A stretch of 64,000 nucleotides of DNA from assembly GCF_027587195.1 (NCBI RefSeq), contig NZ_JAPDDP010000018.1, forward strand, positions 1 to 64,000, in the 5' to 3' direction. Each line of letters opens with the position of its first letter. Positions within the stretch are counted from its first letter, which is position 1. The translations under genes and the position numbers were made by a program. The DNA comes from Solirubrobacter phytolaccae (GTDB lineage Bacteria > Actinomycetota > Thermoleophilia > Solirubrobacterales > Solirubrobacteraceae). The notes under the pieces were generated by a model, which was not told where the DNA came from, searched no databases, and worked only from the letters and a program-made list of their open reading frames with translations. This document shows, in pieces, positions 26,077 through 33,994 of the stretch.

Positions 26077-26743
26077 CGCGGTCGGCGCGCTGCTCCGCAA
26101 GGACCTGCTGCTCCAGCGCCGCACGCCGGAGGCGGTCCCGGCGATGGTGCTGTTCTCGATCGGCACGTTCGTGCTCTTCCACTTCGCGCTCGACGAGCGC
26201 GAGGTGACCGGCAACCTCGCGTCCGGGATCCTGTGGGTGACGCTGCTGTTCGCGGCCGTGCTCGGGATCAACCGGCTGTTCGTGTCCGAACGCGAGGAGG
26301 GCGGCTTCGACGGCTTCCTGCTCGCGCCCGTGGACCGCACGTCGATGCTCGTGGCGAAGGCGATCCTGCTGTTCCTGTTCCTGAGCGTGGTGGAGGTGTT
26401 CGTGCTCGCCGCGTTCACGATCCTGCTGCTCGGCCCGTCGCCGTGGGGTCCGCTGCCCGAGCTGATCCTCGTCCTGGCGCTCGCCAACGCGGGGATCGCG
26501 GTGATCGGCACGCTCGTCGCCGCGCTCGCCATCCAGACCCGCGCGCGTGACCTGATCGTCCCGCTGATCGCGCTCCCGCTGAGCGTTCCCCTGGTGATCG
26601 CGGCGGCCCGCGCGTGTGCGCCATTGCTCACGGAGGGCGGCGCGGGGGCGCTCGAAGCACGGTGGTTGGCGATCCTCGGCCTCTATGATCTCGTCTTCGG
26701 GCTGCTCGCCTACGCGATCTTCGACTTCCTGCTGGAGGAATGA
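26069..26743 (+). CDS. ccmB: Haem exporter permease CcmB
   Basis: 224 residues, about six TM helices. The N-terminus LLRKDLLLQRRTPEAVPAMV, then NRLFVSEREEGGFDGFLLAP after the second helix, are standard CcmB motifs. It forms the membrane part of the CcmABCD complex. The stop overlaps the ccmC start (ATGA). Confidence 0.9.
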   Translation: MRSAVGALLRKDLLLQRRTPEAVPAMVLFSIGTFVLFHFALDEREVTGNLASGILWVTLLFAAVLGINRLFVSEREEGGFDGFLLAPVDRTSMLVAKAILLFLFLSVVEVFVLAAFTILLLGPSPWGPLPELILVLALANAGIAVIGTLVAALAIQTRARDLIVPLIALPLSVPLVIAAARACAPLLTEGGAGALEARWLAILGLYDLVFGLLAYAIFDFLLEE

Positions 26744-27480
26744 ACGCTGTGTTCGGCCGGGGGCTGAAGACCCTCTCGCTCATTACGGTCGCCCTGATTG
26801 TGGGCGCCTTCGCCATGGTGTTCTTCTACGCGCCGAACGACGCGGATCAGGGGTTCATCCAGAAGATCTTCTACCTGCACGTGCCGCTGGCGATCGTCGC
26901 GCTGTTCGGCTTCGTGGCCGGTGGCGTGTACGGGATCAAGTACCTGCGCACGGGTGACCGCCTGCACGACCTGCGGTCCTACGTCGCCATCCACCTGTCG
27001 CTGATCCTCGCGGTCGGCGCGCTGGTCACGGGCTCGATCTGGGCCCGCGGCTCCTGGGGCGTGTGGTGGACGTGGGACGAGCCCACGCTCGTGAGCTTCC
27101 TGATCGTCTTCCTGCTCTACGCGTGCTACCAGCCGCTGCGGTTCTCGATCGAGGATCCGGAGCGCCAGGCGCGCTATGCGGCGGTGTTCGCGATCATCGC
27201 GGGCGCGTTCGTGCCGCTGAACTTCATGGCCGTGCGGATGGCGGAATCGCTCGTGCACCCGCGCGTGCTCTCAACCACCGGCGGCTCGATGCCGAGTGAC
27301 ATGCGTATCACGTTCCTCGTCTCCACGGTCGCTATGGCGTGCCTCTTCATCACGCTCTGGAAGTACGAGCTCGCGTCCAAGCACGCGACGTTCCGCCTGC
27401 GCGCCCTCAAGCGCCGCCTCGCCGACGGCGAGGATGCCTGGACCCCGAACCCGCGCCGGTCGGCGGCGCCCACCCTCTGA
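26740..27480 (+). CDS. ccmC: Haem-handling protein CcmC
   Basis: 246 residues with the haem-binding tryptophan-rich motif WGVWWTWDEPTLVS between TM helices and the flanking external histidines (FYLHVPLA and, after the motif, SLVHPRVLSTTGGSM). Six TM helices, then a basic cytoplasmic tail (LRALKRRLADGEDAWTPNPR). CcmC loads haem onto CcmE. No ccmE, ccmF or ccmH is visible in the window, so the rest of system I must be elsewhere. Confidence 0.92.
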   Translation: MNAVFGRGLKTLSLITVALIVGAFAMVFFYAPNDADQGFIQKIFYLHVPLAIVALFGFVAGGVYGIKYLRTGDRLHDLRSYVAIHLSLILAVGALVTGSIWARGSWGVWWTWDEPTLVSFLIVFLLYACYQPLRFSIEDPERQARYAAVFAIIAGAFVPLNFMAVRMAESLVHPRVLSTTGGSMPSDMRITFLVSTVAMACLFITLWKYELASKHATFRLRALKRRLADGEDAWTPNPRRSAAPTL

Positions 27481-27481
27481 C

Positions 27482-27682
27482 ATGCCTGCTCTCCCTCTCG
27501 ACGAAGCCGGCAAGTACGTCGCCGCCGCCTACCTCGTCTTCCTCGCGCTCGTGCTGATCTACGTGGCGATCATGGCCGGCCGCCTGGCGCGCGTGGAGCG
27601 CGATCTCGGCGAGATCACGGACCTGCTGGAGCAGCGCACCGCCGAGGCGGAAGACGACGAGCGGGAGACGGTCCCGCGGTGA
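27482..27682 (+). CDS. ccmD: CcmD-like small membrane protein
   Basis: 66 residues from ATG 27482, one base after the ccmC stop. A single TM helix (YVAAAYLVFLALVLIYVAIM) is followed by a basic then heptad-like helix (RLARVERDLGEITDLLEQRT), as in CcmD, which stabilises CcmC-CcmE. The acidic tail is a little longer than in typical CcmD. The identification rests on size, topology and position. Confidence 0.75.
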   Translation: MPALPLDEAGKYVAAAYLVFLALVLIYVAIMAGRLARVERDLGEITDLLEQRTAEAEDDERETVPR

Positions 27683-28974
27683 GCGAGCTCCTGGCGCTGG
27701 GCGCCTCGCACAAGACGGCTGACCTTGCCGTACGCGAGCGGCTGGCGCTGCTGGACGGCCAGGTGGAGCCGTTCCTGCACGAGCTGCTGCTGCTCGACGG
27801 CGTCAGCGAGGCCGTCGCCATCTCCACCTGCAATCGGACCGAGCTCTACGTCGTCGGCGAGGCGCCCGAGCAGGCCGTGCAGGTGCTGGACGCACGCACC
27901 GGTGCGCCCCTCGGCGAGGCGCTGTACTCCTCGCGCAACTGCGACGCCGCACGTCACCTGTACCGCGTCGTGTCCGGCCTGGACTCGATGGTCGTCGGCG
28001 AGGCCGAGATCCAGGGCCAGGTCAAGCGCGCGTACGAGCGGGCCCTGGCGGCGCGCACGACCGGGCCGCTGACGAACCAGCTGTTCCGGGCCGCGCTGGC
28101 CACGGGCAAGCGGGTGCGGACGGAGACGGCGATCTCCGAAGGTCACGCGTCGGTCGCCTCGGTGGCCGTGGACGCGGCGCAGGCGCTGATCGGCGACCTG
28201 ACCGCCTCCCGCGTCGTGATCGTCGGCGCGGGCGAGAACTCCGAGCAGGTCGCGCGCGCGTTCCACGCGCACGGCGTGTCGACGATGTTCGTAGCCAACC
28301 GCCACCGCGACCGGGCGATCGCGCTCGCGGCGCGCTTCGGCGGCGGGTCGGGCTCGTTCGACGAGCTGCCGGGTGAGCTCGAACGCGCCGACGTGGTGGT
28401 CTCTTCGACCGCTTCGCCCCACGCGATCATCGGCCCGGAGGAGCTCGCGGCGGTGATGGCCGAGCGCGACGGACGGCGGCTGCTGCTCGTCGACCTGGCC
28501 GTGCCGCGGGACATCGACCCCGCATGCGCCGCGGTCGAGGGCGTGACCCTGATGGACATGGACGCGCTGCAGCGCGCCATTCGCGGACATCTGTCCGTGC
28601 GCCGCGCGGAGGCCGTGCGCGCCGAGGTGATCGTCGAGGAGGAGATCCAGACGTTCGCGGGCTGGCTCGGCCGGCTCGAGGTGATGCCGACCCTGGCGGC
28701 GTTGCGGATCCGCGGCGACGAGGTCGTCTCCGAGCTGCTGGCGGCCAACGCCGGGCGCTGGGAGTCCCTCAGCGAGCGGGACGCCGCGCGGGTGGAGGCG
28801 CTGGCGCGCGCGGTCGCGAAGCGGCTGCTGCACGAGCCGACGGAGCGCGTGAAGGCGCTCGACGGCGAGCATCGCCACGCCCGGCTGGGGCTCCTGCGCG
28901 AGCTCTTCGGCCTCGAAGAGGAAGTGGCGTCGGAGGCCGGCGAGGCCGCCGAGGTCCGCCGGCTGGCCGGGTGA
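27679..28974 (+). CDS. hemA: Glutamyl-tRNA reductase
   Basis: 431 residues. Catalytic Cys51 is in AISTCNRTELY. The NADPH domain has VVIVGAGENSEQVARAF and the substrate segment SGLDSMVVGEAEIQGQVK. The C-terminal dimerisation helix (EEEIQTFAGWLGRLEVMPTL) is present. It makes glutamate-1-semialdehyde, the first committed step of C5 haem synthesis. The GTG start overlaps the ccmD stop by 4 bp, placing haem synthesis and cytochrome c maturation in one transcript. Confidence 0.95.
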   Translation: MSELLALGASHKTADLAVRERLALLDGQVEPFLHELLLLDGVSEAVAISTCNRTELYVVGEAPEQAVQVLDARTGAPLGEALYSSRNCDAARHLYRVVSGLDSMVVGEAEIQGQVKRAYERALAARTTGPLTNQLFRAALATGKRVRTETAISEGHASVASVAVDAAQALIGDLTASRVVIVGAGENSEQVARAFHAHGVSTMFVANRHRDRAIALAARFGGGSGSFDELPGELERADVVVSSTASPHAIIGPEELAAVMAERDGRRLLLVDLAVPRDIDPACAAVEGVTLMDMDALQRAIRGHLSVRRAEAVRAEVIVEEEIQTFAGWLGRLEVMPTLAALRIRGDEVVSELLAANAGRWESLSERDAARVEALARAVAKRLLHEPTERVKALDGEHRHARLGLLRELFGLEEEVASEAGEAAEVRRLAG

Positions 28975-29783
28975 GCAAGCTCCGCCTGGGAACGCGGGGC
29001 AGCGCGCTGGCGCTGGTCCAAGCTCGTGCTGTCGCCGCGTTGCTCGACGTGGACGCCGAGCTCGTGACGATCACCACCGCCGGTGACGTCGACCGTGCGC
29101 GCGGCGACAAGTCGCGCTGGGTCGGTGCGCTGGAGGCCGCGCTGCTGGCGGGCGAGATCGACCTGGCCGTGCACTCGGCCAAGGACGTGCCGTCCGAGCT
29201 GGCGCCGGGCACCGAGATCGTCGCGACGCCGCGGCGGGCGGACCCGTTCGACGTCGTCGTCGGGGACCTGCGCGAGGGCGCGCGGGTCGGCACGAGCGCG
29301 TTGCGGCGCCGCTCGCAGCTGCTGGCGTGGCGCCCTGACCTCGAGGTCGTCGAGATCCGTGGCAACGTTGACACGCGGCTCGCCAAGCGCGAGGCGGGCG
29401 AGGTCGACGCGCTGGTGCTCGCGGCGGCCGGGCTGGACCGGCTCGGGCGCGACGTGGGGCGCAAGCTGATGGAGGACGTCTTCGTGCCCGCGGCCGGGCA
29501 GGGCGTGATCGCGGTCCAGGGGCGCGTGGGGACCTCCGCGCCGGGTGTGGACCACGCGGCGACGCACGCGGCGCTGGACGCCGAGCGGGAGGTGGTGCGC
29601 GCGCTGGACGCGTCCTGTCACACGCCGATCGGGATCCTGTCGTTGGAGGGCCGGATGCGCGGCTACGTAGGCCTGCCGGACGGCTCGTCCTGGATCTTGG
29701 AAGAGGGCGCGGACGCGTCCGATCTGACGCGGCGCCTCGTCGCCGCGGGGGCGGAGGAGCTGTTGCGGGCGGTGTCGGCTTGA
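28971..29783 (+). CDS. hemC: Hydroxymethylbilane synthase (porphobilinogen deaminase)
   Basis: 270 residues from GTG 28971, overlapping hemA as GTGA. LRLGTRGSALALVQA, DLAVHSAKDVPSEL with the catalytic Asp of HSAKDVP, RRRSQLLAWRPDLEVVEIRG and the dipyrromethane-cofactor Cys216 in ALDASCHTPIGI are present. It is ~40 residues shorter than typical HemC: the loop after LVTITTAGDVD is cut and the C-terminal domain is compact, but catalytic residues remain. It joins four porphobilinogens. Confidence 0.93.
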   Translation: MSKLRLGTRGSALALVQARAVAALLDVDAELVTITTAGDVDRARGDKSRWVGALEAALLAGEIDLAVHSAKDVPSELAPGTEIVATPRRADPFDVVVGDLREGARVGTSALRRRSQLLAWRPDLEVVEIRGNVDTRLAKREAGEVDALVLAAAGLDRLGRDVGRKLMEDVFVPAAGQGVIAVQGRVGTSAPGVDHAATHAALDAEREVVRALDASCHTPIGILSLEGRMRGYVGLPDGSSWILEEGADASDLTRRLVAAGAEELLRAVSA

Positions 29784-31198
29784 CGGTCTTCCTGGTGGGT
29801 GCGGGTCCCGGCGATCCGGGGCTGATGACGGTCCGTGCGCGCGACCTGATCGCCGCCGCCGACGTGATCCTCTACGACCGCCTGATCCCGCCGGGAGCGC
29901 TGGACGGCGCGCGGGCCGACGCCGAGCTCGTCTACGTGGGCAAGATCGGCGGCGGGCCGCAGATGCCGCAGGAGGAGATCGACCGCCTGCTGATCCAGTA
30001 CGGCACCGGCCCGCGCACGGTGGTGCGGCTCAAGGGCGGCGACCCGTTCGTCTTCGGGCGTGGCGGCGAGGAGGCGCAGGTGCTGCGCGCCGCCGGCATC
30101 CCGTTCGAGATCGTGCCGGCCGTGACGTCGGGCATCGCCGCTCCGGCCTACGCGGGCATCCCGGTCACGCACCGGGACTACGCGTCCGGCGTGGCGTTCG
30201 TCACCGGGCACGAGGACGGGTCGATGGACTGGGAGGCGCTGGCGCGCTTCCCGGGGACGCTCGTCTTCTACATGGGCGTGAAGGCGCTGCCGCGGATCGC
30301 TGATCGGCTGGTGGCGGGCGGTCGCTCGGCGGACGAGCCCGTTGCAGTCGTCGAGCGCGGCACGCTCCCCGGGCAGAAGACGGTCGTGTCGACGCTGTCC
30401 TCGGTCGTCGAGGACGCGGCGGGGATTCGCGCGCCCGCGATCACGCTGGTCGGACCGGTCGCGGGGCTGCGGTCGGAGATCGCGTGGCTCGAGCAGCGGC
30501 CGCTGTTCGGGAAGACGGTCGCCGTGACGCGGGCCCGGGCGCAGGCCTCGGCGCTCGCCGCGCGCCTGCGAGAGCTGGGCGCGACGACGGTCGAGGCGCC
30601 GGCCATCCGCACGCAGCCGCTGGACGTGACGTTGCCCGCGCCGCGTGACTACGACCTGCTGTGCGTGACCTCGCCCGCGGGCGCCGAGTACCTGTTCACG
30701 CACCTGCGCGACGCGCGGGACCTGGCGGGCGTGACCGTGGCCGCGATTGGACCGGGGACGGCGCGCGAGCTGCGCGCCCGCGGCGTCGAGCCGGACGTCG
30801 TGCCGGAGCGCGCGGTGGCCGAGGGCCTGATCGAGGCGCTCGCGGAGCTGTCCTTCGAGCGCGTGCTCATCGTCCGCGCGCGTGAAGGCCGCGACGTGCT
30901 GCCCGACGCGCTCCGCGAGCGCGCCGAGGTCGACGTCGTCGCGTTGTACGAGACCGTCGCCGAGCCGCTCTCGGACGAGACCCGCGAGGCGGCTGGGAAG
31001 GCCGACTACCTGCTGTTCACGTCGGGGTCCTCGGTGCGCTTCTTCGCCGAGGCGGGTGGTTCGCTCACCGGACCAAAGCTCGTCTCGATCGGTCCGGCGA
31101 CCTCGGACGTCCTGCGCGAGCACGGCGCCGAGCCGGACCTCGAAGCCGACCCGCACACGCCGGACGGCCTGATCGCCGCCCTCGTCGCCGATTCCTAA
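29780..31198 (+). CDS. CobA-HemD fusion: uroporphyrinogen-III C-methyltransferase / synthase
   Basis: 472 residues from TTG 29780, overlapping hemC as TTGA. Residues ~1-240 are the SUMT methyltransferase: FLVGAGPGDPGLMTVRA, VRLKGGDPFVFGRGGEEAQV, AVTSGIAAPAYAGIPVTHRD and GTLVFYMGVK. Residues ~248-472 are uroporphyrinogen-III synthase (GKTVAVTRARAQASALAARL, CVTSPAGAEYL, LFTSGSSVRFF). The fusion makes uroporphyrinogen III and can send it to precorrin-2, which the dehydrogenase at 22.5 kb uses. Such fusions are frequent in Gram-positive bacteria. Confidence 0.93.
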   Translation: MTVFLVGAGPGDPGLMTVRARDLIAAADVILYDRLIPPGALDGARADAELVYVGKIGGGPQMPQEEIDRLLIQYGTGPRTVVRLKGGDPFVFGRGGEEAQVLRAAGIPFEIVPAVTSGIAAPAYAGIPVTHRDYASGVAFVTGHEDGSMDWEALARFPGTLVFYMGVKALPRIADRLVAGGRSADEPVAVVERGTLPGQKTVVSTLSSVVEDAAGIRAPAITLVGPVAGLRSEIAWLEQRPLFGKTVAVTRARAQASALAARLRELGATTVEAPAIRTQPLDVTLPAPRDYDLLCVTSPAGAEYLFTHLRDARDLAGVTVAAIGPGTARELRARGVEPDVVPERAVAEGLIEALAELSFERVLIVRAREGRDVLPDALRERAEVDVVALYETVAEPLSDETREAAGKADYLLFTSGSSVRFFAEAGGSLTGPKLVSIGPATSDVLREHGAEPDLEADPHTPDGLIAALVADS

Positions 31199-31213
31199 AG
31201 ACCCAGGTCCTTT

Positions 31214-31942
31214 ATGTTCGTCACGTTCCTGAGCGACTACGGGCCGGGCGACGAGTACGTCGGCGTGGTCGAGGGCGTGATCGCGTCGATCGCGCCGGAC
31301 GTGCGGGTCATCCACCTCGGGCACGGCGTACCGGCGCAGGACGTGCGGACGGGCGCGCGGCGGCTGGCGCGGGCCCTGCCCTTCACGCCGGCCGGCGTCC
31401 ATCTCGCGGTCGTCGACCCGGGGGTCGGCGGCGCGCGGCGTGGGCTCGCGATCCGCTGCGGTGCGCGCTGGCTCGTCGGACCCGACAACGGGCTGCTCGT
31501 CCCGGCGGGCGAGCGGTTCGGGATCGACGAGGTCGTCGACGTGAGCGACTCGCCGTGGCGGCTGCAGCCCGTCTCGGCCACGTTCCACGGCCGCGACGTG
31601 TTCGGGCCGGTCGCGGCGCACCTCGCGCTGGGCGAGGCGCCGGACGGTCCGCGACTGGACGGCGAGGCGCTCGTACGGCTCGCCGCCCTGCCCGCGGATA
31701 AGGTCAACGTCGTGGAAGTCGACGGGTTCGGCAACCTGATCACGGACGCGGCGCTGCCCACGGGCGAGCGTGTGCGGATCGGTGGCCACGAGGTCGTGGT
31801 CGGCCGGACGTTCGGCGACGTAGAAGTCGGCGGGCTCGTGATCTACGAGGATTCGGCGGGCGACATCGCCGTCGCCGTCAATGGTGGAAGCGCGGCCGCG
31901 CTGCTCGGCGTGGGCGCGGGTGACGAACTGGAGCTGGCATGA
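31214..31942 (+). CDS. SAM hydroxide adenosyltransferase (DUF62 family)
   Basis: 242 residues. N-terminal FVTFLSDYGPGDEYVGVVEG, then VDPGVGGARRGLAI, GPDNGLLVPA and FHGRDVFGPVAAHLALG are the adenosyl-binding motifs of the family. NVVEVDGFGNLITD starts the C-terminal beta domain. The known reaction is hydrolysis of S-adenosylmethionine to adenosine and methionine. Halogenase activity would need a different loop and is unlikely. It could recycle or detoxify SAM next to the SAM-using CobA. It overlaps birA by 4 bp. Confidence 0.9.
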   Translation: MFVTFLSDYGPGDEYVGVVEGVIASIAPDVRVIHLGHGVPAQDVRTGARRLARALPFTPAGVHLAVVDPGVGGARRGLAIRCGARWLVGPDNGLLVPAGERFGIDEVVDVSDSPWRLQPVSATFHGRDVFGPVAAHLALGEAPDGPRLDGEALVRLAALPADKVNVVEVDGFGNLITDAALPTGERVRIGGHEVVVGRTFGDVEVGGLVIYEDSAGDIAVAVNGGSAAALLGVGAGDELELA

Positions 31943-32619
31943 CGCTGGGTGAGCCGCGTGAGCATCACGCGACGATCGGGTCGACGAACGAGCGGGCACG
32001 GACGCTCGCCGACGAAGGTGCGGCGCACGGGTCCCTGGTGACCGCGGACGCCCAGACCGCGGGGCGCGGCCGCCAGGGCCGGACGTGGGTGACGCCGCCG
32101 GGGGTGGCGATCGCGGCGTCCTTCGTGCTGCGCGAGTTCGACGACCTCCTGCCGCTGCGGGCCGGGCTCGCCGTGGCGGACGTCGCCGGCCCGGACGCGG
32201 TCGTCAAGTGGCCGAACGACGTCTGGGTCGACGGCCGCAAGGTCGCGGGCATCCTCGCCGAGAGCAAGTCCGACCCGCGCTGGGCGGTGCTCGGCATCGG
32301 CGTCAACGTCGCGGTCGACGTGGCCACGCTGCCCGAGGAGGCCGCGACCGTCGCGGGCTCACTCGGCCTGAAGCCCGAAGACGTCGAGTTGATTCTGAAC
32401 GAGCTGCTGATCACGCTGCAGACGCGGCTCGAGCAGGACCGCTCTTCGCTGCTGACCGCGCTGCGTCAGCGCGACGCGCTGCTCGGCCGGCGCGTGCGCT
32501 GGCAGGACGGCGAAGGGCTCGGCGCCGGGATCGACGAGACCGGCGCGCTGCTGGTGGACGTCAACGGCAAGACGCTGAAGCTCAACGCCGGCGAAGTCAC
32601 GCTCAGCGCCCACCTTTAG
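31939..32619 (+). CDS. birA: Biotin-[acetyl-CoA-carboxylase] ligase, no DNA-binding domain
   Basis: 226 residues. GRGRQGRTW (42-50) is the biotinyl-AMP binding loop, KWPNDVWVDGRKVAGIL carries the catalytic lysines, and LGIGVNVAV follows. Residues ~175-226 are the C-terminal SH3-like domain. There is no N-terminal HTH, so it is a ligase only. The 3' end overlaps the convergent gene at 32603 by 17 bp. Confidence 0.93.
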   Translation: MTLGEPREHHATIGSTNERARTLADEGAAHGSLVTADAQTAGRGRQGRTWVTPPGVAIAASFVLREFDDLLPLRAGLAVADVAGPDAVVKWPNDVWVDGRKVAGILAESKSDPRWAVLGIGVNVAVDVATLPEEAATVAGSLGLKPEDVELILNELLITLQTRLEQDRSSLLTALRQRDALLGRRVRWQDGEGLGAGIDETGALLVDVNGKTLKLNAGEVTLSAHL

Positions 32620-33994
32620 CTTTCGCGCGCCGCCGCGGGAGGAACCGGCGCCCGAAGCGCGGGCGCGGGTTGCGGTCGGTGAACTCGTCCCACTCGGCCT
32701 GGCGGCGTGGGCCGAGGTGGGCGCGGACCTCGTCGTCGTCGCGGCGGTACGGGCGCGCCGCCGGGGCGAGGATCTCGTCGTGGAGCGTGCTCGCGAGGCC
32801 GTTCGGGGCCTTCGCGAAGATGCTGAAGGTGATCGCCAGCAGCTCCTGCGGGTCCTCGCTGGCGGAGAGCGCGTTCGTGAGCGCGAACGTCATCGTCTGG
32901 TCGAAGCTCGTCTCGCCGACCGCCCCGCGGATGCGCTCGATCGCGTCGAAGTAGCCGTCGACGATCTGCGGCTCGATCAGCTCGGCCGCGACGAGCTCGA
33001 GCAGCTCGTGCGCCCGCTCGACCGGGACGTCGTGGTTCGGGGCGAGCGCGCGGGCGGCGAACCGACCCCAGGCGTCGAAGCGGTGCGTCGGGCCCGGGCG
33101 GCGCGCGGCCGCGTACCAGGCGCAGTACGCCGGCAGCTCGAGGTGATGCGGGACGCCCCGCAGCGCGAGCGCGAGCGGGTCGGCGGTGTCGACGTCCGCC
33201 AGCGGGTCCGCCATCAGCAACGCGCTGGCGTGCTTGATGTCCAGCTCCGGCGGGCGGCGCTCGGCGTCGTGGAACACGCGCAGCAGCTCGGCCAGGTGCT
33301 CCTTGGTCTCCGGGCCGTCCTCGCCCCACAGCGCGCGGACGTCCGCGACCGCGTGCGGGTCGAGCATCAGCAGCGTCTTCGCGGACTGCGCGCGCCGTTC
33401 CGGATAGCGATCCACGACCGCCCACAGGTACACGGACATCAGCGCGAGGCTCGGGCTCGTGGTCGCGCGGTGCTTGAGCGCGACCAGCGCCTGATCGTTC
33501 TTGCACAGCTCGCGCAGCAGCGGCCGGCGGTCCGGGTCCTCGGCGACCTGGTCCGCCAGGTGCTCGGCGACCTTCGCGACGAGCGGATCGAGCAGCGCCT
33601 GCTTGCCGACCTCGCCCATCGCCTGCTGGACGGTGTCGAGCTCGAAGTCGGCGACGATCACCGCTGCCGCGCGCTCGTCGGCCTGCGGGTCGATCCCGAG
33701 CAGCCCGAGGTCCACGCCCGCGGCGAGCAGCGTGCCGGAGGCAGGCGTGCCCTGCGCGGCCTCGAGCCGCTCCAGCCACGGCGTGAGCGCCTCGGGCGAC
33801 GGCTTGGTGGGCGCGTGGACGCCGACGAACGGCAGCTCCTCGGGCAGCTCGGTCGCGAGCGGGATGACGTGCCTGAGCGCCGCGTCCGCGAGCGCCGCCG
33901 AGTCCGCGTCGGCGGGCAGCTTGCGCGCGAGCTGGTGCAGCTCCAGCCAGGCGTCGAGCGCCGAGCGGTCCGCCTCGAGCCAGGTCGCGCTCAC
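32603..33994 (-). CDS. Helical protein of unknown function
   Basis: 463 residues, Ala/Leu/Asp-rich and predicted all-helical, without signal or TM helix. It has an N-terminal helix bundle (ALDAWLELHQLARKLPAD), a central part with ELCKNDQALVALKHRATTSP and YLWAVVDRYPERRAQSAKTL, and a very basic terminus (RRFLPRRRAKAKGGR) that may touch nucleic acid or membrane. It overlaps the upstream gene by 4 bp, so the two products are probably one functional unit. It could correspond to the middle/C-terminal helical part of a GAP1-like protein, which I rate as weak. Confidence 0.7.
   Translation of the reverse strand: MSATWLEADRSALDAWLELHQLARKLPADADSAALADAALRHVIPLATELPEELPFVGVHAPTKPSPEALTPWLERLEAAQGTPASGTLLAAGVDLGLLGIDPQADERAAAVIVADFELDTVQQAMGEVGKQALLDPLVAKVAEHLADQVAEDPDRRPLLRELCKNDQALVALKHRATTSPSLALMSVYLWAVVDRYPERRAQSAKTLLMLDPHAVADVRALWGEDGPETKEHLAELLRVFHDAERRPPELDIKHASALLMADPLADVDTADPLALALRGVPHHLELPAYCAWYAAARRPGPTHRFDAWGRFAARALAPNHDVPVERAHELLELVAAELIEPQIVDGYFDAIERIRGAVGETSFDQTMTFALTNALSASEDPQELLAITFSIFAKAPNGLASTLHDEILAPAARPYRRDDDEVRAHLGPRRQAEWDEFTDRNPRPRFGRRFLPRRRAKAKGGR

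Noticed and set aside
29663-31999. 778-codon minus-strand frame over cobA-hemD and the SAM enzyme
   Set aside because: Low-complexity shadow; both plus-strand genes show full family motifs.
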